Part shown: positions 1 to 7,591 of the stretch, one piece after another
Layout: each line of letters starts with the position of its first letter
Position numbering within the stretch: the stretch's first letter is position 1
NCBI GenBank assembly: GCA_027297845.1
Contig: JAPUHG010000016.1
Span: 1-14,965, forward strand
Length of the DNA stretch: 14,965 bases
Direction: 5' to 3'
DNA from: Gammaproteobacteria bacterium
GTDB taxonomy: Bacteria; Pseudomonadota; Gammaproteobacteria; Steroidobacterales; MnTg04
Made by a program: the position numbers and the translations under genes
Notes under the pieces: model-generated
Seen by the model: only the letters and a program-made list of their open reading frames with translations
What the model was told of the DNA's origin: nothing
The model's database searches: none

Positions 1-260
1 TAGCGGCACTCAAGGCGCTGGCAGGCTGGTCGATCACCGACAGACTCGATGTGCTGACCATGCCGGTGCTGATGATCGGCGCGGATCAGGATTACACGTC
101 GGTCGAGGAGAAACGCAAGTATGTTGAGCAAATGCCAAACGCGCGTTTGCGAGTGGTCAGGGACAGCCGCCATGCGACGCCGGTCGATCAGGCCGAAGTG
201 TTCAACAAAATTGTGCTGGATTTCCTGGCCAAGGTATCGGGGGACTGCCGGCGAGTTTGA
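1..260 (+). CDS. alpha/beta hydrolase, C-terminal part (5' truncated)
   Basis: The frame is open from base 3 at the window edge, so this is the end of a longer gene. The visible part, about 85 residues, has the typical end of an alpha/beta-hydrolase fold. A strand ending in PVLMIGADQD carries the likely acid residue of the catalytic triad. A helix follows (VEEKRKYVEQMPNARL), then a strand leading to SRHATP, which supplies the likely catalytic His, and a last helix ending in FL. The nucleophile Ser and the oxyanion region lie outside the window, so substrate and subfamily (esterase, enol-lactonase or haloperoxidase-like) cannot be told. The GTG at 51 is internal and is not the true start. The gene ends one base before a hairpin and is convergent with pdxH. 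Confidence 0.8.
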   Translation, partial: AALKALAGWSITDRLDVLTMPVLMIGADQDYTSVEEKRKYVEQMPNARLRVVRDSRHATPVDQAEVFNKIVLDFLAKVSGDCRRV

Positions 261-288
261 CCGTGACCTGGCAGGCTGAAGGTCACGG
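261..288. terminator. hairpin between convergent genes, candidate bidirectional terminator
   Basis: A perfect 9-bp inverted repeat, CCGTGACCT (261-269) and AGGTCACGG (280-288), with a 10-base loop. It starts right after the hydrolase stop codon, and its right arm contains the pdxH stop codon (283-285, minus strand). The position suggests a shared terminator. No T-tract follows on either strand, so it is not a classical intrinsic terminator. It could instead block 3' exonucleases. Confidence 0.5.
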
Positions 289-972
289 CTGCAACCGGGT
301 CGAATGCCAGTCCCCGGTTTCGATCTCACCTGCCTCGTCCGCGCGCAGATCGCGGATCCACAATCCACGATCATGGATCCTGCCGGCTCCCTCCACCCAC
401 AATTCCACGCGGCCAGCCCAGAGACGATAACCACCCCAGTGCGCCGGCCTGCGGATGTCTGCGGGGACCATTTCGCCAGCCTCAAGCTCAACCAGGTCCA
501 AACCCAGTTCCTTTGCTGTCCGCTCGACCTGTTCCTGCATTTCGTTTAACGAACCGATGGGTTCACTCTGCTGGCTGGCCCACGCGCCCAACTGTGCCGG
601 CCACGACCGGGTGGCAAAATATTCATCGCATTCCGCAATGGGTGATTTTGTTATCAGTCCTTCGACGCGGACTTGCCGGCGCAGCTGATCCCAGTGGAAA
701 ACGGCGGACGCATTTGGGTTGCTGGCAAGCTCGTGTCCTTTCCTCGACTCATAGTTGGTAAAGAAAACCAGGTAGCCGGGATCGATCGCCAGCTCCTTGC
801 ACAGAACGACTCTTGATGATGGCATGCCGGACTGCCCGCAGGTTGCCAGGATCATCGAGTTCGGATTGGGTCGCTGCGCATTCTCTTGCGCAAAAGTCAG
901 CCACTCGTCCACCATCTGCAGCGGGTTTTCAGGCAACGATTCGGGGAGAAACTGCTGGTGTTCGTGATGCAT
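283..972 (-). CDS. pdxH: pyridoxamine 5'-phosphate oxidase PdxH
   Basis: FMN-dependent cytoplasmic oxidase that turns pyridoxine or pyridoxamine 5'-phosphate into pyridoxal 5'-phosphate, the last step of vitamin B6 synthesis and salvage. The 229-residue product has the family's usual length. Conserved segments are RVVLCK (about 54-59), the FMN/phosphate motif SRKGHEL (76-82), RRQVRVEG (98-105), LGAWASQQS (128-136), WGGYRL (179-184), RIHDR (198-202) and the C-terminal W..TRLQP. The start at 972 is chosen because homologues begin near here and AGG lies 8 bases upstream. The frame stays open back to 1101, but those extra 43 residues look non-coding. It is the last gene of a minus-strand series, 103 bp after the GGT-like gene. 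That gap contains an inverted pair CCCCGC/GCGGGG and could hold its own weak promoter. Confidence 0.95.
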   Translation of the reverse strand: MHHEHQQFLPESLPENPLQMVDEWLTFAQENAQRPNPNSMILATCGQSGMPSSRVVLCKELAIDPGYLVFFTNYESRKGHELASNPNASAVFHWDQLRRQVRVEGLITKSPIAECDEYFATRSWPAQLGAWASQQSEPIGSLNEMQEQVERTAKELGLDLVELEAGEMVPADIRRPAHWGGYRLWAGRVELWVEGAGRIHDRGLWIRDLRADEAGEIETGDWHSTRLQP

Positions 973-1075
973 GATGCGGACCTGATATTGCCTGGATGTG
1001 ACCGATGTTGTCAGAACCGATGCTAATCGGCCAGCCCCGCGGGTTGATTGACTCATGTCATTTGCGGGGCGCGCG

Positions 1076-2614
1076 CTAACAAACCAGGGTTGCCCCGGCA
1101 CGCCTGGGGTCCGCCGCCGCCGTCAGGCTGCCATCCGCCATTTTTGCTGCCGCGGTTACCCCGCCAAAAAACATATCGGGCTGATCGAAGTATCGTATGG
1201 GCAGATCGGTGATGCCATGTTCGGCGCCTGGCTCGCTGGCCACTTGCAGACCCGTATCGGTTTTTTCAACATGGGCCCTTGGTTTTTCTATTGCCTCGGC
1301 CAGGGGCAGCGATTCGAAAATCACGTAGTAAAGCGTGTAAAGCAACGCCGTGGTGATTCTCTCCGCACCCGGTGACCCTATCGAGAGGATACTGCCGTTT
1401 TGGTTCCTGGCGATCGTCGGCGCCATATTCGATGGCACCCGGGTGCCCGGCGGATCGGCAAGAATCCCACGCTGGTTTAACTCGGTTTCGCCGAGACAGT
1501 TGTTCATCCAGATTCCGCTGCCACCCGGCATCAGGCCGCTGCCATAACCTGCTGACCAGGTGATGGCGCAGGCCAGCCCATTTTTATCGACTGCAGAAAC
1601 ATGCACGGTGTTGGGCGCCGATGACCCGCGTGCAATATTTTTGAGATAGGCAAAAGCTTCAGGCCCGGGATCGACCAGTCCCGCCATGCGCTCCCGGAGC
1701 AGGATTGCTTCCTGTTGAATATCCAACAGTGCCGACGACGGCTCACGGCCGCTGTCCAGACATTTGCCCAACAGCAGGAGCATCGCCGCCAGGCTCGTTC
1801 CGCCGGCCGCAGGCGGCGGGTTGCCGGCGATCTTCCAGCCATTGAGTTCCACCGTGACACAGGCGCGCTCGATGGCCTGGTAACTAGCCAGATCGGTCTC
1901 GCCCAATATTCCACCGGATGCGACGATGTCTGCGGCGATCCGTCGCCCGAGACTACCGGTGTATAAGCTGGCTGGCCCATCGCGGGCGATGATTTCCAGG
2001 CTATCGGCCAGCTCGGGGAGGCAGATTTTGTCGCCTGCAGCCTTGAGCCGCCCGTTGGGTGACAACAAAGCGCTCTGGCCTGCCTTGTTGCGGGAAAAAA
2101 TAGGATCGGCGGAATATTGGAGATATGACCAGCAGGGCGCACTCAGCGGGAAACCATTTCTTGCTGTACTTATTGCGGGTTGTAGCAGGGTTTCCCACGG
2201 CAGGCTGCCGAACTGCTCGCGTGCGCTGCCGCAGGCGGCAACCGCACCTGGCGTTCCGATCGAGGCATTGCCAACCACGGTGGTCACGCCACCGCCATAC
2301 TTCATGTATACCGACTCCAGATCCGGCGACTCAGGAATACCATCCCGGCCAGGCATCTCGATATTGCCGTCAATGGTGACCGGGTCGCCGTCTTGCGGCC
2401 AGATCGTCAAATAGGCGCCGCCACCCAATGCCGTGACTCCTGGCTCAGTTGTCGCGGCGACCAGGACCGCGGCTATGGCTGCATCAACGGCATTGCCACC
2501 GAGGTCGGCAACCTGGCGAGCGGCCTCAACGGCACAATCCGAGCCGGCGGCAAGCGCGAGGCTCTGCCTGTGATCGTGTGCACCGGCTTTTGCTTGGTCC
2601 TTATCGTTTTTCAT
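1076..2614 (-). CDS. ggt: gamma-glutamyltransferase-like Ntn-hydrolase, no signal peptide
   Basis: A 512-residue member of the gamma-glutamyltransferase family. These proteins cut themselves so that a Thr becomes the N-terminal nucleophile of the small subunit. The likely cleavage site and nucleophile is Thr336, in NTVHVSAVD. Family segments present are GGNAVDAA (39-46), GTPGAVA (120-126), SLPWETLLQPAI (137-148), GSG..PGGSGIWMNN (358-372), APTI (398-401), GSPGAERI (413-420) and the FGGV...ADPRR ending. The N-terminus is short and charged, so there is no signal peptide, whereas classical bacterial GGTs are periplasmic or secreted. Several positions that bind the gamma-glutamyl group in E. coli GGT look changed: DGNIEMPG instead of the D.RE.AP motif, SN instead of SS, GA instead of GG. 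The substrate may therefore differ. It lies 40 bp after fghA and is probably co-transcribed. No clear ribosome-binding site is seen. Confidence 0.85.
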   Translation of the reverse strand: MKNDKDQAKAGAHDHRQSLALAAGSDCAVEAARQVADLGGNAVDAAIAAVLVAATTEPGVTALGGGAYLTIWPQDGDPVTIDGNIEMPGRDGIPESPDLESVYMKYGGGVTTVVGNASIGTPGAVAACGSAREQFGSLPWETLLQPAISTARNGFPLSAPCWSYLQYSADPIFSRNKAGQSALLSPNGRLKAAGDKICLPELADSLEIIARDGPASLYTGSLGRRIAADIVASGGILGETDLASYQAIERACVTVELNGWKIAGNPPPAAGGTSLAAMLLLLGKCLDSGREPSSALLDIQQEAILLRERMAGLVDPGPEAFAYLKNIARGSSAPNTVHVSAVDKNGLACAITWSAGYGSGLMPGGSGIWMNNCLGETELNQRGILADPPGTRVPSNMAPTIARNQNGSILSIGSPGAERITTALLYTLYYVIFESLPLAEAIEKPRAHVEKTDTGLQVASEPGAEHGITDLPIRYFDQPDMFFGGVTAAAKMADGSLTAAADPRRAGATLVC

Positions 2615-2654
2615 TGACGGTGTGATCTTTAGGTTTGCTGATCAGGCTCGGCTC

Positions 2655-3515
2655 TCAGCCAGCCAGGGCACTGGCGTGATACTTGAGGTGATCGCCGATA
2701 AAGCTGGCGACAAAATAATAGCTGTGGTCATAACCGGGGTGAATACGTAATTTTAGCGGATGCTTGTGTTCAACACAGGCCTCTTCCAGGAGGTCAGGAA
2801 ACAGTTGCGCCTCGAGATACTCGTCCGCCGCACCCAGGTCAATAAGCAGGCTCAGTTTTTCACTCGTTTTATCGATCAATTCGCTGGCGTCATATTGCAG
2901 CCACTGCATCCGGTCATCGCCAAGATATCCCGAGAAAGCCTTGATTCCCCACGGGCATTTTGATGGAGCGCAGATCGGCGAAAATGCCGAAACCGAACGA
3001 AACATCCCCGGATTTTTGAGCGCCACGATCAGTGCGCCATGGCCACCCATCGAGTGCCCGCTGATCGACATGCGAGCGATATCAAGCGGGAGATTCGCGC
3101 CCAGGACAGCCGGCAGTTCTTTGCTCACGTAGTCATACATTTGAAAATGTTTCGACCAGGGCAGCCGTGTTGCGTTGACATAAAAACCCGCGCCACTACC
3201 AAAGTCCCAATCGTCTTCCTCGCCCGCCGTCCCTGTATTTCGCGGGCTGGTATCCGGCGCGACCAGTGCGATACCCAGTTCTGCAGCATATCTTTGCGCA
3301 CCCGATTTCAACATGAAGTTTTCATCGTTGCAGGTCAGGCCCGATAGCCACAACAACATCGGCAGTTTTCCTTTTTTCGCCTGCGGTGGCAGGTAAACAG
3401 AGAAACGCATATTCGAATCGCAGCTTTTCGAATAATGCTCGAAACGTTGCAGATCGCCTTCGAATAACCGGCTTGATGAGATCAGTTTGAGTGATTTTTT
3501 TACACTGTCGGACAT
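2655..3515 (-). CDS. fghA: S-formylglutathione hydrolase FghA
   Basis: Cytoplasmic serine hydrolase (esterase D/FrmB family) that splits S-formylglutathione into formate and glutathione, the second step of glutathione-dependent formaldehyde oxidation. The 286 residues match the family length. The triad is visible: Ser155 in SGHSMGG, Asp231 in LGAADEYL and His264 in HPGYDHSYYF. LWLSGLTCNDENF (about 55-67) and the segment APDTSPRNT..GEEDDWDFG (about 86-106) are also family hallmarks. Directly upstream on the same strand is frmA, the enzyme of the preceding step. A MITE-like element separates them and ends 12 bp before this start codon. The sequence just ahead of the ATG (AGAAGCAGCC) has only a weak Shine-Dalgarno, so the insertion may have altered translation of this gene. 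Confidence 0.95.
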   Translation of the reverse strand: MSDSVKKSLKLISSSRLFEGDLQRFEHYSKSCDSNMRFSVYLPPQAKKGKLPMLLWLSGLTCNDENFMLKSGAQRYAAELGIALVAPDTSPRNTGTAGEEDDWDFGSGAGFYVNATRLPWSKHFQMYDYVSKELPAVLGANLPLDIARMSISGHSMGGHGALIVALKNPGMFRSVSAFSPICAPSKCPWGIKAFSGYLGDDRMQWLQYDASELIDKTSEKLSLLIDLGAADEYLEAQLFPDLLEEACVEHKHPLKLRIHPGYDHSYYFVASFIGDHLKYHASALAG

Positions 3516-3527
3516 GGCTGCTTCTAT

Positions 3528-3548
3528 GGAAGCTCTGATTTATTCATG
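3528..3548 (+). repeat. left terminal inverted repeat of the MITE-like element
   Basis: Twenty-one bases beginning GGAAGCTCTGATT, exactly complementary to 3666-3686 with no mismatch. The match breaks at the next outer base, which sets the element boundary. Confidence 0.85.
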
Positions 3549-3665
3549 GGCGAAGCAGATTGTAATCCAACAATTCAGATTCAAGGCGCGAATCGCACGT
3601 AATAGCTGGCTCTTGCGAAGAATTGCAACGCCGAAGCTGGATATTTTTGGTGCCAGATGCGAGTT

Positions 3666-3686
3666 CATGAATAAATCAGAGCTTCC
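3666..3686 (-). repeat. right terminal inverted repeat of the MITE-like element
   Basis: Twenty-one bases ending AATCAGAGCTTCC, the reverse complement of 3528-3548. The next three bases (CTA) are the frmA stop codon read on the minus strand. Confidence 0.85.
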
Positions 3687-4880
<1,194 letters not shown>

Positions 4881-4900
4881 TCATTTCGAAGGTGACCGCT

Positions 4901-6343
4901 ATGTCCGTCAGACCAATGGGAACACCTTTGTCTGTTCAGGAAGTTAGCCGCGGAGAATTGCAAGCGCTGCTCGATGTTCAGCGCCAGGCTTGTCGGGTAC
5001 AGCCCATGCCGGGTTACCAGGATCGTATCGACCGTCTGAATCGCCTGAGTCAGGCGCTGGTCAGCCACAAAGAAAAACTGATCGATGCACTCGACGCCGA
5101 CTTTGGCGGTCGCAGCCGCCTGGTAACAGAGTTTGCCGAAATTCTGATGCCGATCGAGAATATTCGCTACATCAAAAGACATTTAAAGCGTTGGATGAAA
5201 CCCGAGCGTCGCCATGTCAGTTTGCTGATGGCGCCGGCAAGTGCCCGGGTTCACCACCAGCCGCTGGGTGTGGCCGGGATTGTTTCGCCGTGGAACGTGC
5301 CTGTGTTTCTGACGGTTCAGCCATTGTCGTATGCGCTGGCGGCCGGTAACAGGGTCATGCTGAAACTGTCTGAGATAACACCGCATACTTCCGCGGCGAC
5401 GCGCAGGATGCTGGATGAGGCTTTTGCGCCGGATGAAGTCGCGACGGTGACCGGTGGCGTGGAAACGGCACGCGGTTTCGTTGGCCTTCCTTTCGACCAC
5501 CTGTTGTTCACAGGATCTACCGATGTCGGCCGGGACGTGATGCGGGCCGCGGCCGAAAACCTGACCCCGGTGACGCTGGAGTTAGGCGGCAAGTCGCCAA
5601 CGATTATTGGTCCGGATGCCGATCTGGAGGCCGCCGCCGAGCGCATTTGTTTTGGCAAGTCGATGAATTCGGGTCAACTTTGCCTGGCGCCTGACTATGT
5701 TTATTGCCCGCGAGACAAAGTCGATATGTTCGCGACTGCGATGCGCAAATATTTCGTCAGGATGCACCCCTATCTGAATGACAATCCGGAGTACACTTGC
5801 ATCATCAATGACCGCCACGAGCGTCGTCTGGAAGCATTGTTGGAAGACGCGATTTCCAAAGGTGCCCGGGCGGACGTCGTCAACCCGGCAAATGAAAAAC
5901 TCGACGAACGGCGGATGCCGCTGATCATGGTTTTTGACGTAAACGATGAGATGGCGATCATGCAGGAGGAGATATTTGGCCCGCTGTTGCCGGTGCTGGG
6001 TTATGACGACATCGACCAGGTTATCGATGCGATCAACGGGCGGCCACGCCCGCTGGCTCTGTATATTTTCGATCGTGACCGGAAGACAGTTCGCCGGGTC
6101 CTGGAGCAGACTCACTCCGGTGGCGCGTGTATCAATGACACGGTTTTTCATATTGGTATTCACGACATGCCCTTTGGCGGCATCGGGAATTCCGGCATGG
6201 GGGCCTATCATGGACGAGAGGGTTTTCTGACTTTTTCCCATGCGAAGGGCGTTTTCCGCCGCCCGTGGATAAATTCAGCGCGTTTGATATATACGCCTCG
6301 GCGGCGGGTCGCCGACTGGTTGTTGCAGCTATTTGTTCGTTAG
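4901..6343 (+). CDS. NAD(P)-dependent aldehyde dehydrogenase, coniferyl/fatty-aldehyde type
   Basis: A 480-residue class-3-like aldehyde dehydrogenase that oxidises aldehydes to acids, closest in look to coniferyl aldehyde dehydrogenases. Visible motifs are the oxyanion Asn region SPWNVP (129-134), Lys155 in VMLKLSE for cofactor phosphate binding, the nucleotide-binding loop FTGSTDVG (203-210), general base Glu227 in LELGGKSP, and catalytic Cys261 in NSGQLCLAPDYVY. GNSGMGAYHGREGF near the C-terminus is typical of class 3 enzymes. The ATG at 4901 has AAGGTG about 7 bases upstream. A GTG at 4892 is in frame but would overlap that site. There is no clear membrane tail. Its divergent position next to frmA-fghA suggests a general aldehyde-detoxification role, but the true substrate cannot be read from the sequence. 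Confidence 0.9.
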   Translation: MSVRPMGTPLSVQEVSRGELQALLDVQRQACRVQPMPGYQDRIDRLNRLSQALVSHKEKLIDALDADFGGRSRLVTEFAEILMPIENIRYIKRHLKRWMKPERRHVSLLMAPASARVHHQPLGVAGIVSPWNVPVFLTVQPLSYALAAGNRVMLKLSEITPHTSAATRRMLDEAFAPDEVATVTGGVETARGFVGLPFDHLLFTGSTDVGRDVMRAAAENLTPVTLELGGKSPTIIGPDADLEAAAERICFGKSMNSGQLCLAPDYVYCPRDKVDMFATAMRKYFVRMHPYLNDNPEYTCIINDRHERRLEALLEDAISKGARADVVNPANEKLDERRMPLIMVFDVNDEMAIMQEEIFGPLLPVLGYDDIDQVIDAINGRPRPLALYIFDRDRKTVRRVLEQTHSGGACINDTVFHIGIHDMPFGGIGNSGMGAYHGREGFLTFSHAKGVFRRPWINSARLIYTPRRRVADWLLQLFVR

Positions 6344-6401
6344 CGGTCTTTCCGAAACCAGGGTTCAGGTATAACAAGCTGATTTAAAAAAAAACAATTC
6401 A

Positions 6402-6415
6402 GCCTGTGTTCAGGC
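6402..6415. other. short hairpin in the spacer after the ALDH gene
   Basis: GCCTG-TGTT-CAGGC, a 5-bp stem with a tetraloop, 58 bp after the ALDH stop. An A-rich run (6386-6394) lies on its left, so the minus strand reads hairpin then T-run like an intrinsic terminator, yet no minus-strand gene needs one here. On the plus strand there is no T-tract. Its function is unclear. Confidence 0.25.
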
Positions 6416-6455
6416 GCCACCGTTTAGGCTGTGTTTCAGGACCCAGTGAAAACCC

Positions 6456-6460
6456 GGAGG
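6456..6460 (+). promoter_or_regulatory. ribosome-binding site selecting a GTG start
   Basis: GGAGG, six bases before the GTG at 6467. It supports that GTG over the in-frame ATG-less extension upstream and puts a signal peptide at the very N-terminus of the product. Confidence 0.7.
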
Positions 6461-6466
6461 TGCCCT

Positions 6467-6826
6467 GTGAAAGTTCTAATGATCTCCATACTCGGCCTGG
6501 CGCTTTGTGGACCGGTTTTGGCCGATTCGCCTCGCCATGGTCATGACGGCGACCGCTTCGACCGCAGGCATGCGGATCATGGTGCCCGTTACGACCGCGG
6601 ACGCGATCGCCATTATGGCCGGCGACACAACAGGCGAAATTCCCGCCACCACCGGCGGTCTTTTGACAGACACCATCGCGCCTACCGGCACTATCGTCAT
6701 GGCCACGGCCGATACCGCGCCTACCGCTATCCCTATTATGGTGGCCGTTACCGTGACGGATATTTGGCCTTGAGTTACCTTGACCGGTACGCTGGCCAGA
6801 TCAGTATTCGCATCCCGATCTATTAG
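6467..6826 (+). CDS. small exported His/Arg/Tyr-rich protein of unknown function
   Basis: A 119-residue product starting at a GTG with a good Shine-Dalgarno. Residues 1-19 form a signal peptide (MKVLMISILGLALCGPVLA) with probable cleavage before DSPRHGHDGD. The mature part is strongly basic and low in complexity, with about 13 His and 26 Arg in some 100 residues, mostly as RH, DR, RHH and HYR units between residues 22 and 80. A Tyr/Gly/Arg section follows (RYRAYRYPYYGGRYRDGY) and then a short, more ordered tail with LSYLDRYAGQISIRIP. Exported proteins of this kind are often annotated as hypothetical. Metal binding, polyanion binding or an envelope role are possible guesses, but nothing here proves one. 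The next gene also encodes a small exported protein, about 100 bp on. Confidence 0.75.
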   Translation: MKVLMISILGLALCGPVLADSPRHGHDGDRFDRRHADHGARYDRGRDRHYGRRHNRRNSRHHRRSFDRHHRAYRHYRHGHGRYRAYRYPYYGGRYRDGYLALSYLDRYAGQISIRIPIY

Positions 6827-6926
6827 GCCCCATCAATCCAGGTGATCCGGCTTGTCTGGTGCTTGCTGGCCACTCATAATCCCCGCAGTCTTGGAGACTA
6901 TTCACAGAAAGGCTGCGGGAGGATTG

Positions 6927-7475
6927 ATGTCCAGGGGAATGAAAATTCTGTCGCTGGTAGTGGGAATCGTCCTTTGCCACACGCTGGTTGCCCGGGATCT
7001 TTTCGAAACGGATATCGAATTCGAACAGATTTTTTCACCCGATTCCGGCGAACGAAAGACCGCGTCGCGCCTTTCTGGCGAGCAGACCATCATTTTTACC
7101 AGTTGGGTGATATTGCCCGCGGGTGCCGACCAGATGTTTGAACCGGTTTCCGGTTATGTCCAGGGCTGGTGGGATCAGATCCTGAAAGACGGCCCGGCTG
7201 GTTTCCTTGCCGGGGCCGGCACAGAGTTTGCGGTGCAGAAGTGGGTATCCCGGTTGGAACCGAGGTTCATGTATTTGAATGCGCAATACCGGTTTTTCCC
7301 ACATGGCACCGAGACCCGCCTGGAAGTTAAAGTAATGGTTAGCGGGCTCGACAAGAAATGGATGCCGGGGCTGCAGAAAATGATGGATGATTTTCTGCAG
7401 ACGCGACTGGCGCCTTATGTTGAAGACATACACGGGAATGCAACGATCATTTCGGCGGAGTTTTCGCAGAATTAG
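6927..7475 (+). CDS. exported protein of unknown function, about 180 residues
   Basis: I do not recognise the family. The start at 6927 is chosen for the GGGAGG four bases upstream. An ATG at 6939 (MKILSL) is a possible alternative, and the frame is open back to 6852. The N-terminus MKILSLVVGIVLCHTLVA looks like a signal peptide ending before RDLFET, with no lipobox. The mature protein of about 160 residues alternates predicted strands (QTIIFTSWVIL, RFMYLNAQYRFF, TRLEVKVMVSG) with a final amphipathic helix (LQKMMDDFLQTRLAPYVEDI). Strands followed by a long C-terminal helix recall SRPBCC/START-like lipid-binding folds, but this is a weak structural guess. The gene stands between the His/Arg-rich exported protein and a diguanylate cyclase, all on the plus strand. 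Confidence 0.75.
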   Translation: MSRGMKILSLVVGIVLCHTLVARDLFETDIEFEQIFSPDSGERKTASRLSGEQTIIFTSWVILPAGADQMFEPVSGYVQGWWDQILKDGPAGFLAGAGTEFAVQKWVSRLEPRFMYLNAQYRFFPHGTETRLEVKVMVSGLDKKWMPGLQKMMDDFLQTRLAPYVEDIHGNATIISAEFSQN

Positions 7476-7591
7476 CCGCCGGCGGATCCGGTCACCGGTG
7501 TCGCGCAACGGCGACTCCTTGCATTGTCGACCTGCAGCCGATAAAAAGAGTATCTGCGAGCCGGGACGCCCGCAGCTGGTTAAGGAAAACG

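Larger units (their letters stand above)
3528..3686. mobile_element. MITE-like element, 159 bp, IS5-like target duplication
   Basis: A non-autonomous element bounded by perfect 21-bp terminal inverted repeats at 3528-3548 and 3666-3686, with no transposase. The outer end reads GGAAGCTCTGATTTATTC. The flanks are CTAT on the left (3524-3527) and CTAA on the right (3687-3690), a one-mismatch version of the 4-bp YTAR duplication made by IS5-group transposases. Family assignment rests on this and on general resemblance of the ends, so it is an inference. The right duplication contains the frmA stop codon, so insertion left the frmA reading frame intact. The left end is 12 bp from the fghA start. 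The interior carries chance ORFs on both strands (42 codons on minus, 3540-3668). When transcribed, the repeats would pair into a long hairpin in the frmA-fghA mRNA. Confidence 0.8.

Noticed and set aside
985..1014. Possible pdxH promoter on the minus strand (CTGACA, 18-bp spacer, CAATAT)
   Set aside because: The -10 matches only 3 of 6 positions, and the leader would be about ten bases. Too weak to annotate.
973..1101. 43-residue N-terminal extension of pdxH, including an ATG at 1056
   Set aside because: PdxH proteins start near 972, the extension has no family similarity, and it would overlap the end of the GGT-like gene.
5582..6241. 219-codon minus-strand ORF opposite the aldehyde dehydrogenase
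   Set aside because: Shadow frame with no recognisable motifs. The plus strand has all ALDH catalytic residues.
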